Shown piece by piece: positions 17,418 to 25,272 of a DNA stretch of 54,486 nt (position 1 is its first letter; every line of letters begins with the position of its first letter). The position numbers were made by a program, and so were the translations under genes. Source of the stretch: Pseudomonas fluorescens. Lineage in GTDB: Bacteria > Pseudomonadota > Gammaproteobacteria > Pseudomonadales > Pseudomonadaceae. Location: NCBI RefSeq assembly GCF_902497625.1, contig NZ_CABVGX010000038.1, positions 1 through 54,486 on the forward strand, in the 5' to 3' direction. The notes beneath the pieces are model-generated. The model saw only the letters and a program-made list of their open reading frames with translations. It made no database searches and had not been told where the DNA came from.

Positions 17418-18265
17418 ACGGGCGCCAACACGGCATCGCCCTCATCAGTGTGTTGCTGGTAATGAGCCTGGCGTTACTGATTACCGGCGGCTTGCTGCGC
17501 AACCATCGATTGATGCTGCAAAGCACCGGGCAACAGTTGCAGCATCTGCATCTGCGTCAGCTTGCAACGGCCGGCGAAACCTTGGCGTTGTCGCTGCTGC
17601 AGGACGCCCTGCCAGCCTCGCAACAAACCGTCGACCTGACTCAGGACTGGGCGCGACTGGCCCCCGTTTTCGAGGTGGACGACGCGCAGATTCACATCGA
17701 AATCGAAGACCTCGCAGGGCGCTTCAATCTCAATTCGCTGCTCAGTCAGGGGAAAGTCAGTCAGGTCACACTTGATCGCTGGGCACGCTTGTTGGCACTC
17801 CTTGGGCTTGAGCAGGTGGAAATAAGCCAAGTGGGTGTTTTGCAGGAACTGAGTCAACTGCGGCTGCTCCCGGGCGTCGACGGACAATTTCTGCGCCAGC
17901 TTGAACCTTGGGTGGCGCTGCTGCCCGCCGAGGCGGCACTGAACATCAACACAGCGCCAGCGCAGGTTTTGCAGGCGCTGGAGGGCATAGAACGTGCAAT
18001 GGCGGACGCGCTCGTTCGCCAGCGCTCGACACAGGCGTGGAAAAGTGTCCAGGCCTTCAGCAGCGATCCAATGCTCTCCGGTTCGGGCCTGACCACCCAT
18101 GGGTTAGGCACCGGTAGCCGTTGGTTCCGCATCACCGTGCAGGTGTCCCAAGGGCTGCGCGCCTTGCGTCTGGCCACTGATATCGAGCGTGATAAGAAAA
18201 CCGGTCGGATGACCATTGTACAACGACGCCTTCTTCCCCCCGGCGCCCATGAGATGCTGCGATGA
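17414..18265 (+). CDS. gspK: Pseudopilus tip protein GspK
   Basis: GspK is the large minor pseudopilin at the pseudopilus tip. The 283-residue precursor has a leader cut at G|IALISVLLVMSLALLITGG and lacks the Glu at +5, as expected for GspK. The large globular part contains a helical domain (about 100-205) with the DLAGRFNLNSLL and LNINTAPAQVLQAL motifs. It overlaps gspJ and gspL by 4 nt each. Confidence 0.92.
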   Translation: MNGRQHGIALISVLLVMSLALLITGGLLRNHRLMLQSTGQQLQHLHLRQLATAGETLALSLLQDALPASQQTVDLTQDWARLAPVFEVDDAQIHIEIEDLAGRFNLNSLLSQGKVSQVTLDRWARLLALLGLEQVEISQVGVLQELSQLRLLPGVDGQFLRQLEPWVALLPAEAALNINTAPAQVLQALEGIERAMADALVRQRSTQAWKSVQAFSSDPMLSGSGLTTHGLGTGSRWFRITVQVSQGLRALRLATDIERDKKTGRMTIVQRRLLPPGAHEMLR

Positions 18266-19368
18266 ATACCTGGCTTTATTTCACCCCTGAGGGTCTTGGC
18301 CAGTCTTCGACCGACTGGCCCTGCTGCATTTACTCGGCCACCGGTCTGCAGCAGTTGCTGCCGTTGGATCAAGTGGCACAGGCACTGAACGGTCGGCCGA
18401 TCAATGTGTTGTTGCCAATGGAGCTGTGCAGTTGGGTCCGCAGCGATCCTTGGCCGTCGAGGCGCCAACCGGGTGCGCAAGCCATCGCCTATGCGGTGGA
18501 AGATCAATTGAGCGACGCTCTTGAGCGGTTGCACCTGAGTGCCGGGGCTCGCGACAGCGAAGGACGCTATCCGGTGATGGTGATCAATCGCGATCGATTG
18601 GGAAGAATCCTGGCGCTGCTGACCGATTCGGGCATCGAAGCACGCTCGGTGTTCGCCGATGCCGATGTGTTGTCGGCGGATCAACCAATCGGCGTCTGGT
18701 GGTTTGATCGCTGGGTGGTCGGAGGGACGCTGGGCGCGCGCATGGCGTTATCGCACGACGACATGAAACTGCTCAAACCAGCCCTGCCCATCGATGCACT
18801 TTGGTTTGACGAGCATCAGGCGGCGCAGGTCATCGAGCGATCGCTGACAGAGCCAAACGGCGGGGCAATCAACCTCCTGCAAGGTGACTTCATTGTGCGT
18901 GGCAAATGTCTGCCCTGGCGTTTGGCCGGCTTGAGCTTGCTGGCAGTGTTGCTCTTGACCTGGGGCGCCAGTGAAGCGCGAATCGGCTTTCTCTCCAGCC
19001 AAACCCGACAGCTTTCGGAACAAAACGTGCAGCGGTTCAAGGCGCTGTTTCCCGAGCAGCAGCGCACCGTCGATGTCGCGATGCAGCTCAAAGTGCTCCA
19101 GAGCCAGCGCGCGCAACCGCAAAACACGCGGATGGCCGACCTGGTGAAACTGATTGAACAAGTCGTCGGTGCCAGTCAGGTCGAGGTGCGGCGAATTGAT
19201 TATCGCGTCGCTGACGGCTGGAAAATCCAGCTGACCGCGAATAGCTTTGCCGAGCTTGAACAGTTACGCGAACGCGGACGGCAGCAAGGCATGCCAATCA
19301 GACTCGACAGCGCAAGCAAACAAAGTGATCGGGTGCAGGCAACACTGACTCTGGAGGATGGAACATGA
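18262..19368 (+). CDS. gspL: Type II secretion protein GspL
   Basis: GspL is a bitopic inner-membrane protein that recruits GspE and binds GspM. The 368 residues consist of a cytoplasmic actin-like region (about 1-210, with AIAYAVEDQLSDALERLHL), one membrane helix at about 217-234 (LAGLSLLAVLLLTWGASEA) and a periplasmic ferredoxin-like domain (about 280-365). Length is slightly below that of better-known GspL proteins but no domain is missing. Confidence 0.9.
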   Translation: MNTWLYFTPEGLGQSSTDWPCCIYSATGLQQLLPLDQVAQALNGRPINVLLPMELCSWVRSDPWPSRRQPGAQAIAYAVEDQLSDALERLHLSAGARDSEGRYPVMVINRDRLGRILALLTDSGIEARSVFADADVLSADQPIGVWWFDRWVVGGTLGARMALSHDDMKLLKPALPIDALWFDEHQAAQVIERSLTEPNGGAINLLQGDFIVRGKCLPWRLAGLSLLAVLLLTWGASEARIGFLSSQTRQLSEQNVQRFKALFPEQQRTVDVAMQLKVLQSQRAQPQNTRMADLVKLIEQVVGASQVEVRRIDYRVADGWKIQLTANSFAELEQLRERGRQQGMPIRLDSASKQSDRVQATLTLEDGT

Positions 19369-19793
19369 AAGCCGCATGGCATCGGATTTCCAGGCGCGAA
19401 CAACAATTGCTCCAGGCGTTGAGTTTGTTCCTTCTGTTGGTGCTGGCATTCAGCCTGATCTGGCAGCCTACCCGCCAGCGCATTGACACTGCCGAACGCC
19501 ATTATCAACAGCAACGAATGCTGGCAGTCCAACTGCAAAAGGTGCAACCGCAAGGGGGCAGCGCTGTCGTCTCGCAGCCCCTTTCACTGCAAATCAGCGA
19601 AAGTGCCGCAGCGGCGGGTCTCGATCTGGCTCAGATGGAAACCGATCACGAAGTGTTGCGCCTCGCCCTCAGCGGCGATGCGAAGGCGCTGCTGCACTGG
19701 CTCGACCGTGTCGAGCATGACGGCGCAACCTTGCAGGCGCTGACCTTGGAAAAGCGTGATTCAGTTCTTGAGGCCCGGGTGGTGCTTAAGTAG
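19365..19793 (+). CDS. gspM: Type II secretion protein GspM
   Basis: GspM is a small bitopic protein that partners GspL. The 142 residues have a cytoplasmic tail (WHRISRREQQLLQ), one membrane helix at about 17-33 and a periplasmic domain. It is the last gene of the operon; no gspN or gspO follows. Its last 8 bases overlap the 3' end of the convergent MFS gene, so no terminator separates the two units. Confidence 0.88.
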   Translation: MKAAWHRISRREQQLLQALSLFLLLVLAFSLIWQPTRQRIDTAERHYQQQRMLAVQLQKVQPQGGSAVVSQPLSLQISESAAAAGLDLAQMETDHEVLRLALSGDAKALLHWLDRVEHDGATLQALTLEKRDSVLEARVVLK

Positions 19794-21066
19794 CCGAGGC
19801 GCTTCCCGGCAGCAACGGCAACTTCGCCAGTTTCAACGCAATCAGCAATGCCACCACCAGCAACGCGCCGATGAACAGACCGATCCCGTTCCACCCGCCC
19901 AGGTGCCAGAACACCCCGCCCGCGGTACCGGCGATGCTGGAGCCGGCGTAATAGCTGAACAGGTACAACGAAGAGGCCTGTCCTTTGGCTTTAAGGGCGC
20001 GGCGGCCGATCCAGCTGCTCGCCACCGAGTGCGCGCCGAAGAAGCCGAAAGTGAAGATCAACATGCCGGTGATCACCAGTACCAGCGGTGTGAACAGGGT
20101 CAGGGCAAGGCCGGCGAGCATCAAAGCGATGGTCGCCCAGAGAACCTTGCGGCGGCCGAGGCGGTCCGCCAGCGCACCGATTTTCGCCGAGCTGTAAATG
20201 CCCGACAGATACACCACCGACAGCAGTCCGACGTAGGCTTGGTCCATGTTGTAGGGCGCAGCCAGCAGGCGATAGCCGATGTAGTTGAACAGCGTGACGA
20301 AGGCGCCCATCAGCACGAAGGCTTCGAGAAACAACAGCGGCAGGCCGGCGTCACGAAAGTGCTGGGTGAAGCCGTCGAGCAGGCTGCGTGGATGCAGAGA
20401 GCGCGCACGGAAATTGCGCGATTCCGGGAGGATCTTCCAGAACACCGCTGCAGCGATCAGCGCCAGTGCGCCAATCACCAGCATCGCCGTGTGCCACGTG
20501 ACAAAGTCGATCAAGACGCCGGTAATCAAGCGCCCGCTCATGCCGCCAATGGCATTGCCGGCAATGTACAGGCCCATCGCCAGGCCGATGTGTTGCGGGT
20601 GGATTTCTTCGCTCAGGTACGTCATGGCGACCGCCGCCAGGCCACTCAACGACAAACCAATCAACGCACGCATCAGCAGCACGCCGTGCCAGCTCGGCAT
20701 CATCGAACTGGAAAGCGTGCACAAGGCTGCAGCAAACAGCGCCGCGACCATGACCGGTTTGCGTCCGACCCGGTCCGAGATCGGGCCGGTGATCAGCAGA
20801 CCAAAAGCCAGCATGCCGGTCGCGACTGACAAAATCAGGCTGCTCTGCGCCGCATTGATGGAATACTCGCTGGAGAGCAACGGCATCATCGGCTGTACGC
20901 AATAGAGCAGCGCAAACGTCGCAAAACCACCGCAGAACAGCGCCAGCACTGTGCGCATGAACATCGGCGTGCCTTTCTCAATATAGATTTCCTTGAGCTC
21001 GGCCACGGCATCATCCAGCGCGGCGGGCGGGACTTCATGGGCGAGTGGAGCGACAGCAGTTTTCAC
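19786..21066 (-). CDS. ynfM: MFS exporter, YnfM-like
   Basis: A 426-residue major facilitator with a 40-residue hydrophilic N-terminus and about 12 membrane helices. The loop 2-3 signature is GPISDRVGRKPV and its repeat is ADRLGRRKV. The overall sequence resembles the YnfM/AraJ-type drug:H+ antiporters. A divergent LysR gene with the same pairing as E. coli ynfL/ynfM supports this. The start is a GTG at 21066, 6 nt after GAGG; an upstream in-frame ATG would add an unlikely 22-residue extension. Substrate unknown. It is convergent with gspM and overlaps it by 8 bp. Confidence 0.85.
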   Translation of the reverse strand: MKTAVAPLAHEVPPAALDDAVAELKEIYIEKGTPMFMRTVLALFCGGFATFALLYCVQPMMPLLSSEYSINAAQSSLILSVATGMLAFGLLITGPISDRVGRKPVMVAALFAAALCTLSSSMMPSWHGVLLMRALIGLSLSGLAAVAMTYLSEEIHPQHIGLAMGLYIAGNAIGGMSGRLITGVLIDFVTWHTAMLVIGALALIAAAVFWKILPESRNFRARSLHPRSLLDGFTQHFRDAGLPLLFLEAFVLMGAFVTLFNYIGYRLLAAPYNMDQAYVGLLSVVYLSGIYSSAKIGALADRLGRRKVLWATIALMLAGLALTLFTPLVLVITGMLIFTFGFFGAHSVASSWIGRRALKAKGQASSLYLFSYYAGSSIAGTAGGVFWHLGGWNGIGLFIGALLVVALLIALKLAKLPLLPGSASAT

Positions 21067-21134
21067 GTCAGACCTCGGAGGGGCGCAGCCGGTCAGGCAA
21101 TGGAAAAAGCATATAGCCGCCCAATGATTCAATC

Positions 21135-21144
21135 CAATATATTG
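21135..21144. promoter_or_regulatory. Palindrome in the MFS/LysR divergent promoter
   Basis: CAATATATTG is a perfect 10-bp palindrome in the 119-bp gap between the divergent MFS and LysR genes. LysR proteins usually bind a short AT-rich dyad there to control both genes, so it is a plausible operator. This is inference. Confidence 0.35.
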
Positions 21145-21185
21145 TTCGACCTGTTTGAGAGGTTTTGCGACCTAATGAGGGTTTC

Positions 21186-22088
21186 ATGGAATTGCGTCAC
21201 CTGCGCTACTTCATCGCTGTCGCCGAAGAGTTGCACTTCGGCCGCGCCGCTCAGGCGCTGGGCATCTCTCAGCCGCCCCTGAGCCAGCAGATTCAGGCGC
21301 TTGAGCAGGAGGTGGGCGCGCGGTTGTTTGAACGAACCAATCGTCGGGTCGAGTTGAGCGAGGCCGGTCGACTGTTTCTGGAAGAAGCACGGCTGGTGTT
21401 GGCGCAGGTCGACAAGGCAGCCGACGTAGCAAGGCGCGCGCAGCTGGGCGAACTGGGCGAATTGAAGATTGGCTTTACCTCTTCGGCTCCGTTCAACTCG
21501 ACCATTCCACAGGCGATCTTCGCGTTCCGCCAACGCTTCCCTGCCGTGCACCTGCATTTGCGCGAAATGAGCAGCACCCAAGTGGCCGATGCGCTGGTCG
21601 ATGAGTCGATAGAAGTGGGGATCATGCGGCCGCTGGGATTGCCGGACTCGCTCAGTGTGGTGGAGCTGATGCGTGAGCCCTTGGTTGCTGTGCTCAGCTC
21701 CAAGCACCCGTTGGTCGCTTCGAGCGAGGAAGGATTATTCCTGTCAGCCTTGGCGCTCGAGCCTTTCGTGTTTTTCCCGCGCAGTTACGGCAGCGGTCTG
21801 TATGCGCAATTGCTGAGCCTGGCGCGGGACGCGGGATTCAGCCCGCATTTCGCCCAGGAAGCGGGGGAAGCGATGACCATCATCGGCCTGGTCGCGGCGG
21901 GGCTTGGCGTATCGGTGTTGCCGGCGTCGTATCAGCGGATGCGCATTGACGGCGTGGTCTATCGACCTTTGCTGGACCCTGCAGCGGTGTCGGCGGTGTG
22001 GCTGGTGCAGCGCAAGGATCAGAAGTCGCCGATGGCGAGGGCGTTTGTGGAGTTGTTGACGAGGAGGGTTGAGCCGTTGGAAGGGTGA
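21186..22088 (+). CDS. LysR-family regulator, YnfL-like
   Basis: A 300-residue LysR regulator. The winged helix-turn-helix lies in residues 1-60 (MELRHLRYFIAVAEELHFGRAAQALGIS, written from 1, with SQPPLSQQIQALE as recognition region) and the periplasmic-binding-like effector domain in 90-295. The starting MELRHLRYF and the effector-domain sequence place it near the BenM/CatM/YnfL branch. The ATG at 21186 is the natural start for this conserved N-terminus. It probably controls the divergent MFS exporter. Confidence 0.9.
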   Translation: MELRHLRYFIAVAEELHFGRAAQALGISQPPLSQQIQALEQEVGARLFERTNRRVELSEAGRLFLEEARLVLAQVDKAADVARRAQLGELGELKIGFTSSAPFNSTIPQAIFAFRQRFPAVHLHLREMSSTQVADALVDESIEVGIMRPLGLPDSLSVVELMREPLVAVLSSKHPLVASSEEGLFLSALALEPFVFFPRSYGSGLYAQLLSLARDAGFSPHFAQEAGEAMTIIGLVAAGLGVSVLPASYQRMRIDGVVYRPLLDPAAVSAVWLVQRKDQKSPMARAFVELLTRRVEPLEG

Positions 22089-22141
22089 CCGGGGACTGCT
22101 GTCCGAGCAAGTGAAACCATTACCTTGAAACCACATCGCCC

Positions 22142-22340
22142 CTGTAGCAGCTGGCGCAGCCTGCGTCCGGTTGCGTCCGTTTGCGCTGCAGCCGCATAAG
22201 GCTGATGCGCCGCGTCGTTTGACTGCGATGTACTGGTTAACGACCGCTGAACAGCTGGGGCAGCCAGACGCAGGCTGCGCCAGCTGCTACAGGTCGGGGC
22301 GTTGCTGCGGGTGGACGCAGGCTGCGCCGGCTGCTACAGG
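22142..22340. repeat. Three REP elements, family A
   Basis: Core GTAGCAGCTGGCGCAGCCTG appears forward at 22142-22170 and inverted at 22267-22292 and 22313-22340. The first and second form a normal REP pair with a 96-bp spacer; the third is an extra single copy with a GCCGG variant. The block lies between the LysR gene and the 3' end of the APE operon and accounts for most of this 295-bp gap. Confidence 0.85.
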
Positions 22341-22383
22341 ATGCCGTCGTTGCAGCGAGCGATAGCGCTCGCGAACTACGGGC

Positions 22384-22830
22384 TTACTGAACCTTGGCCA
22401 GATCCCCTTTCAACGCAACGCCCGCCATGATCGCGCCGGCGTGGCACTCGTAGTTTTTGGCGTCCTTGCGCTCGTTGCTCTTGTAGAAGCTGACGATGTT
22501 GGTCACTGCGTTAGCGCCGGCGTTTTTCGCGGCTTGGTGCAGGCTGATGATGGCCGATTGCGCAACCCATTCGCAGGCAACTTCGTCGGACTTGTTGAAG
22601 GCATTGGTTTTCTTGTTGGTGACCGCGCCCGGGCTGACGACGGTGACTTGGCCGGCCGGTGTGTTACCAGCGAGGTAGAACTTCACGCTGCCGTCGATTT
22701 TGCCGGCCCGGGTGGCTTCGGCAACAGCTTTGTCCAGCGGCAGGTACACCGCGGTGTCACGCGCCTGGCTGACGGCAGGGAGCGTGCAGATAAGCAGAGC
22801 GGCGGCGGTAGCAATTTTCTTGAGTTGCAT
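22384..22830 (-). CDS. Small periplasmic protein of the aryl polyene cluster
   Basis: A 148-residue protein with a Sec signal peptide (residues 1-23, cut at SQA|RD). The mature part has two widely spaced cysteines (VACEWVAQ and YECHAGAI) that could form a disulfide, and an alpha/beta pattern with GANAVTNIVSFYKS reminiscent of YbjQ-like proteins. Homologues at the end of APE operons are often labelled as excinuclease subunits, which the sequence does not support. It has a strong site (AGGAG, 5 nt before ATG) and lies 29 nt after the ketosynthase. Function unknown. Confidence 0.75.
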   Translation of the reverse strand: MQLKKIATAAALLICTLPAVSQARDTAVYLPLDKAVAEATRAGKIDGSVKFYLAGNTPAGQVTVVSPGAVTNKKTNAFNKSDEVACEWVAQSAIISLHQAAKNAGANAVTNIVSFYKSNERKDAKNYECHAGAIMAGVALKGDLAKVQ

Positions 22831-22859
22831 GAGGTCTCCTTGACCTTGTGAGTGTTGAG

Positions 22860-24086
22860 TTACGACCAGCGACGGAAGATCAGCGAAGTGTTGACGCCGC
22901 CGAAAGCAAAGTTGTTGTTCATGACGTACTGATTGCTCATCTGGCGAAACTCGCCGCGCAAGTAATCAAGCTTTCCGCAGTGCGGATCGACCTCATCGAG
23001 ATTGAAGGTGTGTACGTACTGGTCGCGGTTCATCATTTCGATGCTGAACCAGGATTCCAGCGCACCGCACGCGCCCAGCGTGTGGCCGAGGAAACTCTTC
23101 TGCGAACTGATCGGCATGTGCTCGCCGAACAACGCACTGGTGGCCAGTGTTTCAGCGATGTCGCCCTGTTCGGTCGCGGTGCCATGACCGTTCACGTAGC
23201 CGACATCCGATGGCTGCAAACCGGCATCTTCCAACGCCAGTTCCATTGCCCGGCGCATGGTCACCTGTTCCGGTCGTGTCGTGTGCTGACCGTCGGCATT
23301 GCTGCCGAAACCCACCAGTTCGGCATGGATATGCGCGCCACGCGCCAATGCGTGCTCGAGTTCTTCAAGCACCAGCATGCCGCCACCCTCGCCAATTACC
23401 AGACCGTCGCGACCGCTGTCGTAAGGGCGTGGCGAGGTCTGCGGGGCATCGTTCTTCAGGCTGGTGGCGTAGAGCGCGTCGAAGACCATGGCTTCGGTGG
23501 GGCACAGTTCTTCAGCACCGCCCGCGAGCATGAGCGGCAAGCGGCCGAACTTGATCGACTCGTACGCGTAACCGATGCCCTGGCTGCCACTGGTGCAGGC
23601 GCTGGACGTCGGTATGAGCCGACCGGTGAGGCCGAAGAATATGCTGATATTCGCAGCGGTGGTGTGAGGCATCATCCGCACGTAGGAGTTGGCGTTCAGG
23701 CCCTCAGCTACCGAGTTGAGCAGCATGTTGCCGAACGCCTTGATCTCGTCGGTGCTGCCTGTGGATGAGCCGCACGCTACGCCCATGCGGCCGTCCTTGA
23801 TCAATTCGTTGCCGAGCAATCCGGCGTCGGCCAGCGCCCGCTCGGCTGCACCCACGGCCAGGCGCGAGACTCGGCCCATGCTGCGCAGTTGCTTGCGAGT
23901 CCAGTGGCCTGGAACCTTGAAATCATCGATCGGCCCGGCCAGTCGCGTGTTGAGTTCGGTAAAACGATCCCACTCGTCCATTCGCCGAATGCCGCTGCGG
24001 TTGGCTGCGAAATGGCCGGCGATGGTTTCCCAATCGCTACCCAGTGAAGTGATGCCGGCCATGCCAGTGACGACGACGCGCTTCAT
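22860..24086 (-). CDS. Beta-ketoacyl-ACP synthase, APE elongation (KAS II type)
   Basis: This 408-residue condensing enzyme has the complete Cys-His-His triad: Cys164 in SSACTSG, His in NGHGTATEQGD and His in KSFLGHTLGACG. In aryl polyene pathways such an enzyme (ApeO-like) extends the ACP-bound chain with malonyl units, often with a chain-length factor; such a factor is encoded at the operon start. The ATG at 24086 overlaps the ketoreductase stop as TGATG. Its pairing partner cannot be read from sequence. Confidence 0.92.
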   Translation of the reverse strand: MKRVVVTGMAGITSLGSDWETIAGHFAANRSGIRRMDEWDRFTELNTRLAGPIDDFKVPGHWTRKQLRSMGRVSRLAVGAAERALADAGLLGNELIKDGRMGVACGSSTGSTDEIKAFGNMLLNSVAEGLNANSYVRMMPHTTAANISIFFGLTGRLIPTSSACTSGSQGIGYAYESIKFGRLPLMLAGGAEELCPTEAMVFDALYATSLKNDAPQTSPRPYDSGRDGLVIGEGGGMLVLEELEHALARGAHIHAELVGFGSNADGQHTTRPEQVTMRRAMELALEDAGLQPSDVGYVNGHGTATEQGDIAETLATSALFGEHMPISSQKSFLGHTLGACGALESWFSIEMMNRDQYVHTFNLDEVDPHCGKLDYLRGEFRQMSNQYVMNNNFAFGGVNTSLIFRRWS

Positions 24087-24814
24087 CAGCAAAGGCCTCC
24101 GTTGACGGCCAGAACCTGCCGGGTGATGTACGACGCTTCCGCCGACATCAGGAAATTGACTGCACCGGCCACCTCTTCCGGGGTGCCCATGCGTTGTGCG
24201 GGGATCATTTTCATCAATTCTTCCACCGGCACGTTTTCATCTAGCATCGCTGTGTCGATCAGGCCGGGAGCGACACAATTGACGGTAATCTTGCGTTTGC
24301 CCAGTTCGATCGCCAACGCTTTTGCCGCGCCAATCAGACCGGCCTTGGAAGCGCTGTAGTTGACCTGTCCGCGGTTGCCGATCAGCCCGGAGACCGAGGT
24401 GATGCAGACGATCCGTCCGGGAGCGCGACGCCGGATCATCGGCATCATCACCGGGTGCAACACGTTATAGAAACCGTCGAGGTTGGTGCGCATCACGACG
24501 TCCCAATCATCCTCGCTCAGCGCCGGAAAAGCACCGTCGCGGGTCAGGCCGGCATTGAGCACGACGCCGTAATAGGCGCCGTGAGCTTCGACATCCGCTT
24601 CGAGAATGGCTTTGCAGCTGGCACGGTCGGCCACGTCGAATTGCAGGACCCGCGCTTGGCGCCCAAGTGCCTGGATTTCACTTTGCACGGCGATGGCATC
24701 CGCGAGACCGCTGCGGCAGTGCAGGACGATGTCATGCCCGGCCTGGGCCAGACGCAAAGCGATGGCGCGGCCGATGCCACGGCTTGAACCGGTGACCAGT
24801 ACAAATTCAGTCAT
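24086..24814 (-). CDS. 3-ketoacyl-ACP reductase, APE type
   Basis: A 242-residue short-chain dehydrogenase of the FabG family (ApeQ-like), reducing 3-ketoacyl-ACP with NADPH. It has the TGSSRGIG cofactor motif (residues 8-15), NAG at 87-89, and the catalytic Ser140-Tyr153-Lys157. It is coupled to the dehydratase gene upstream by ATGA and to the ketosynthase downstream by TGATG. Confidence 0.93.
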   Translation of the reverse strand: MTEFVLVTGSSRGIGRAIALRLAQAGHDIVLHCRSGLADAIAVQSEIQALGRQARVLQFDVADRASCKAILEADVEAHGAYYGVVLNAGLTRDGAFPALSEDDWDVVMRTNLDGFYNVLHPVMMPMIRRRAPGRIVCITSVSGLIGNRGQVNYSASKAGLIGAAKALAIELGKRKITVNCVAPGLIDTAMLDENVPVEELMKMIPAQRMGTPEEVAGAVNFLMSAEASYITRQVLAVNGGLC

Positions 24815-25272
24815 GACCGGACTCCTATGGATTCATCAAGATAGTGGGCAGGCTGTGGCGGTCGATACACGTTCAGACGCGCGGTCGCGTGAATGCCGGG
24901 TGCATTGATATGGCATTCGAACACGCCCATGCCGTTGTCATCTTCCAGTGAGCGAATGCCATGAACGGTCAGTTCGGTGCCCAGTGGGAAATGCTCGACG
25001 TTGCATTCGAATTTACGTGTGCCCAACAGAAATCCTAACGCCAACGGATCGCTGCGCTGGCGTGCATGGCAGCCTGCGTACGCGGCCACACTCTGCGCCA
25101 TCAGTTCGATGCCGACCCAGGCCGGCAGGCTGCCGTCGGGCCGGTTGAACAGGCCTCCGGGCCTGACCGTCAGGCGGGTGTGAATCTGCTCTTCGTCGAA
25201 CGACAGGATCTGCTCGATGAGGATCATGTCGCCCGCATGGGGCAACAGTTCGGCGAGCGGCCAGTCAATCAT
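24811..25272 (-). CDS. 3-hydroxyacyl-ACP dehydratase, hotdog fold (ApeP-like)
   Basis: A 153-residue hotdog-fold protein starting at the ATG at 25272 (MIDWPLAELLPHAGDMILI). The PHAGDM motif near residue 12 carries the likely catalytic histidine, and ELMAQSVAAYAG is the central hotdog helix. In aryl polyene synthesis a pair of dehydratases, ApeI and ApeP, makes the double bonds; the ApeI-like partner is fused to the ligase in this operon. ATGA overlaps on both sides. Confidence 0.9.
   Translation of the reverse strand: MIDWPLAELLPHAGDMILIEQILSFDEEQIHTRLTVRPGGLFNRPDGSLPAWVGIELMAQSVAAYAGCHARQRSDPLALGFLLGTRKFECNVEHFPLGTELTVHGIRSLEDDNGMGVFECHINAPGIHATARLNVYRPPQPAHYLDESIGVRS

Noticed and set aside
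19756..20829. 357-codon + strand frame opposite the MFS gene
   Set aside because: Composition is Gln/Arg/Asp-rich and low-complexity, as expected of an antisense frame to a hydrophobic membrane protein.
22142..22340. CRISPR array
   Set aside because: The repeats are inverted REP elements with few copies and irregular spacing, and no cas gene is present.
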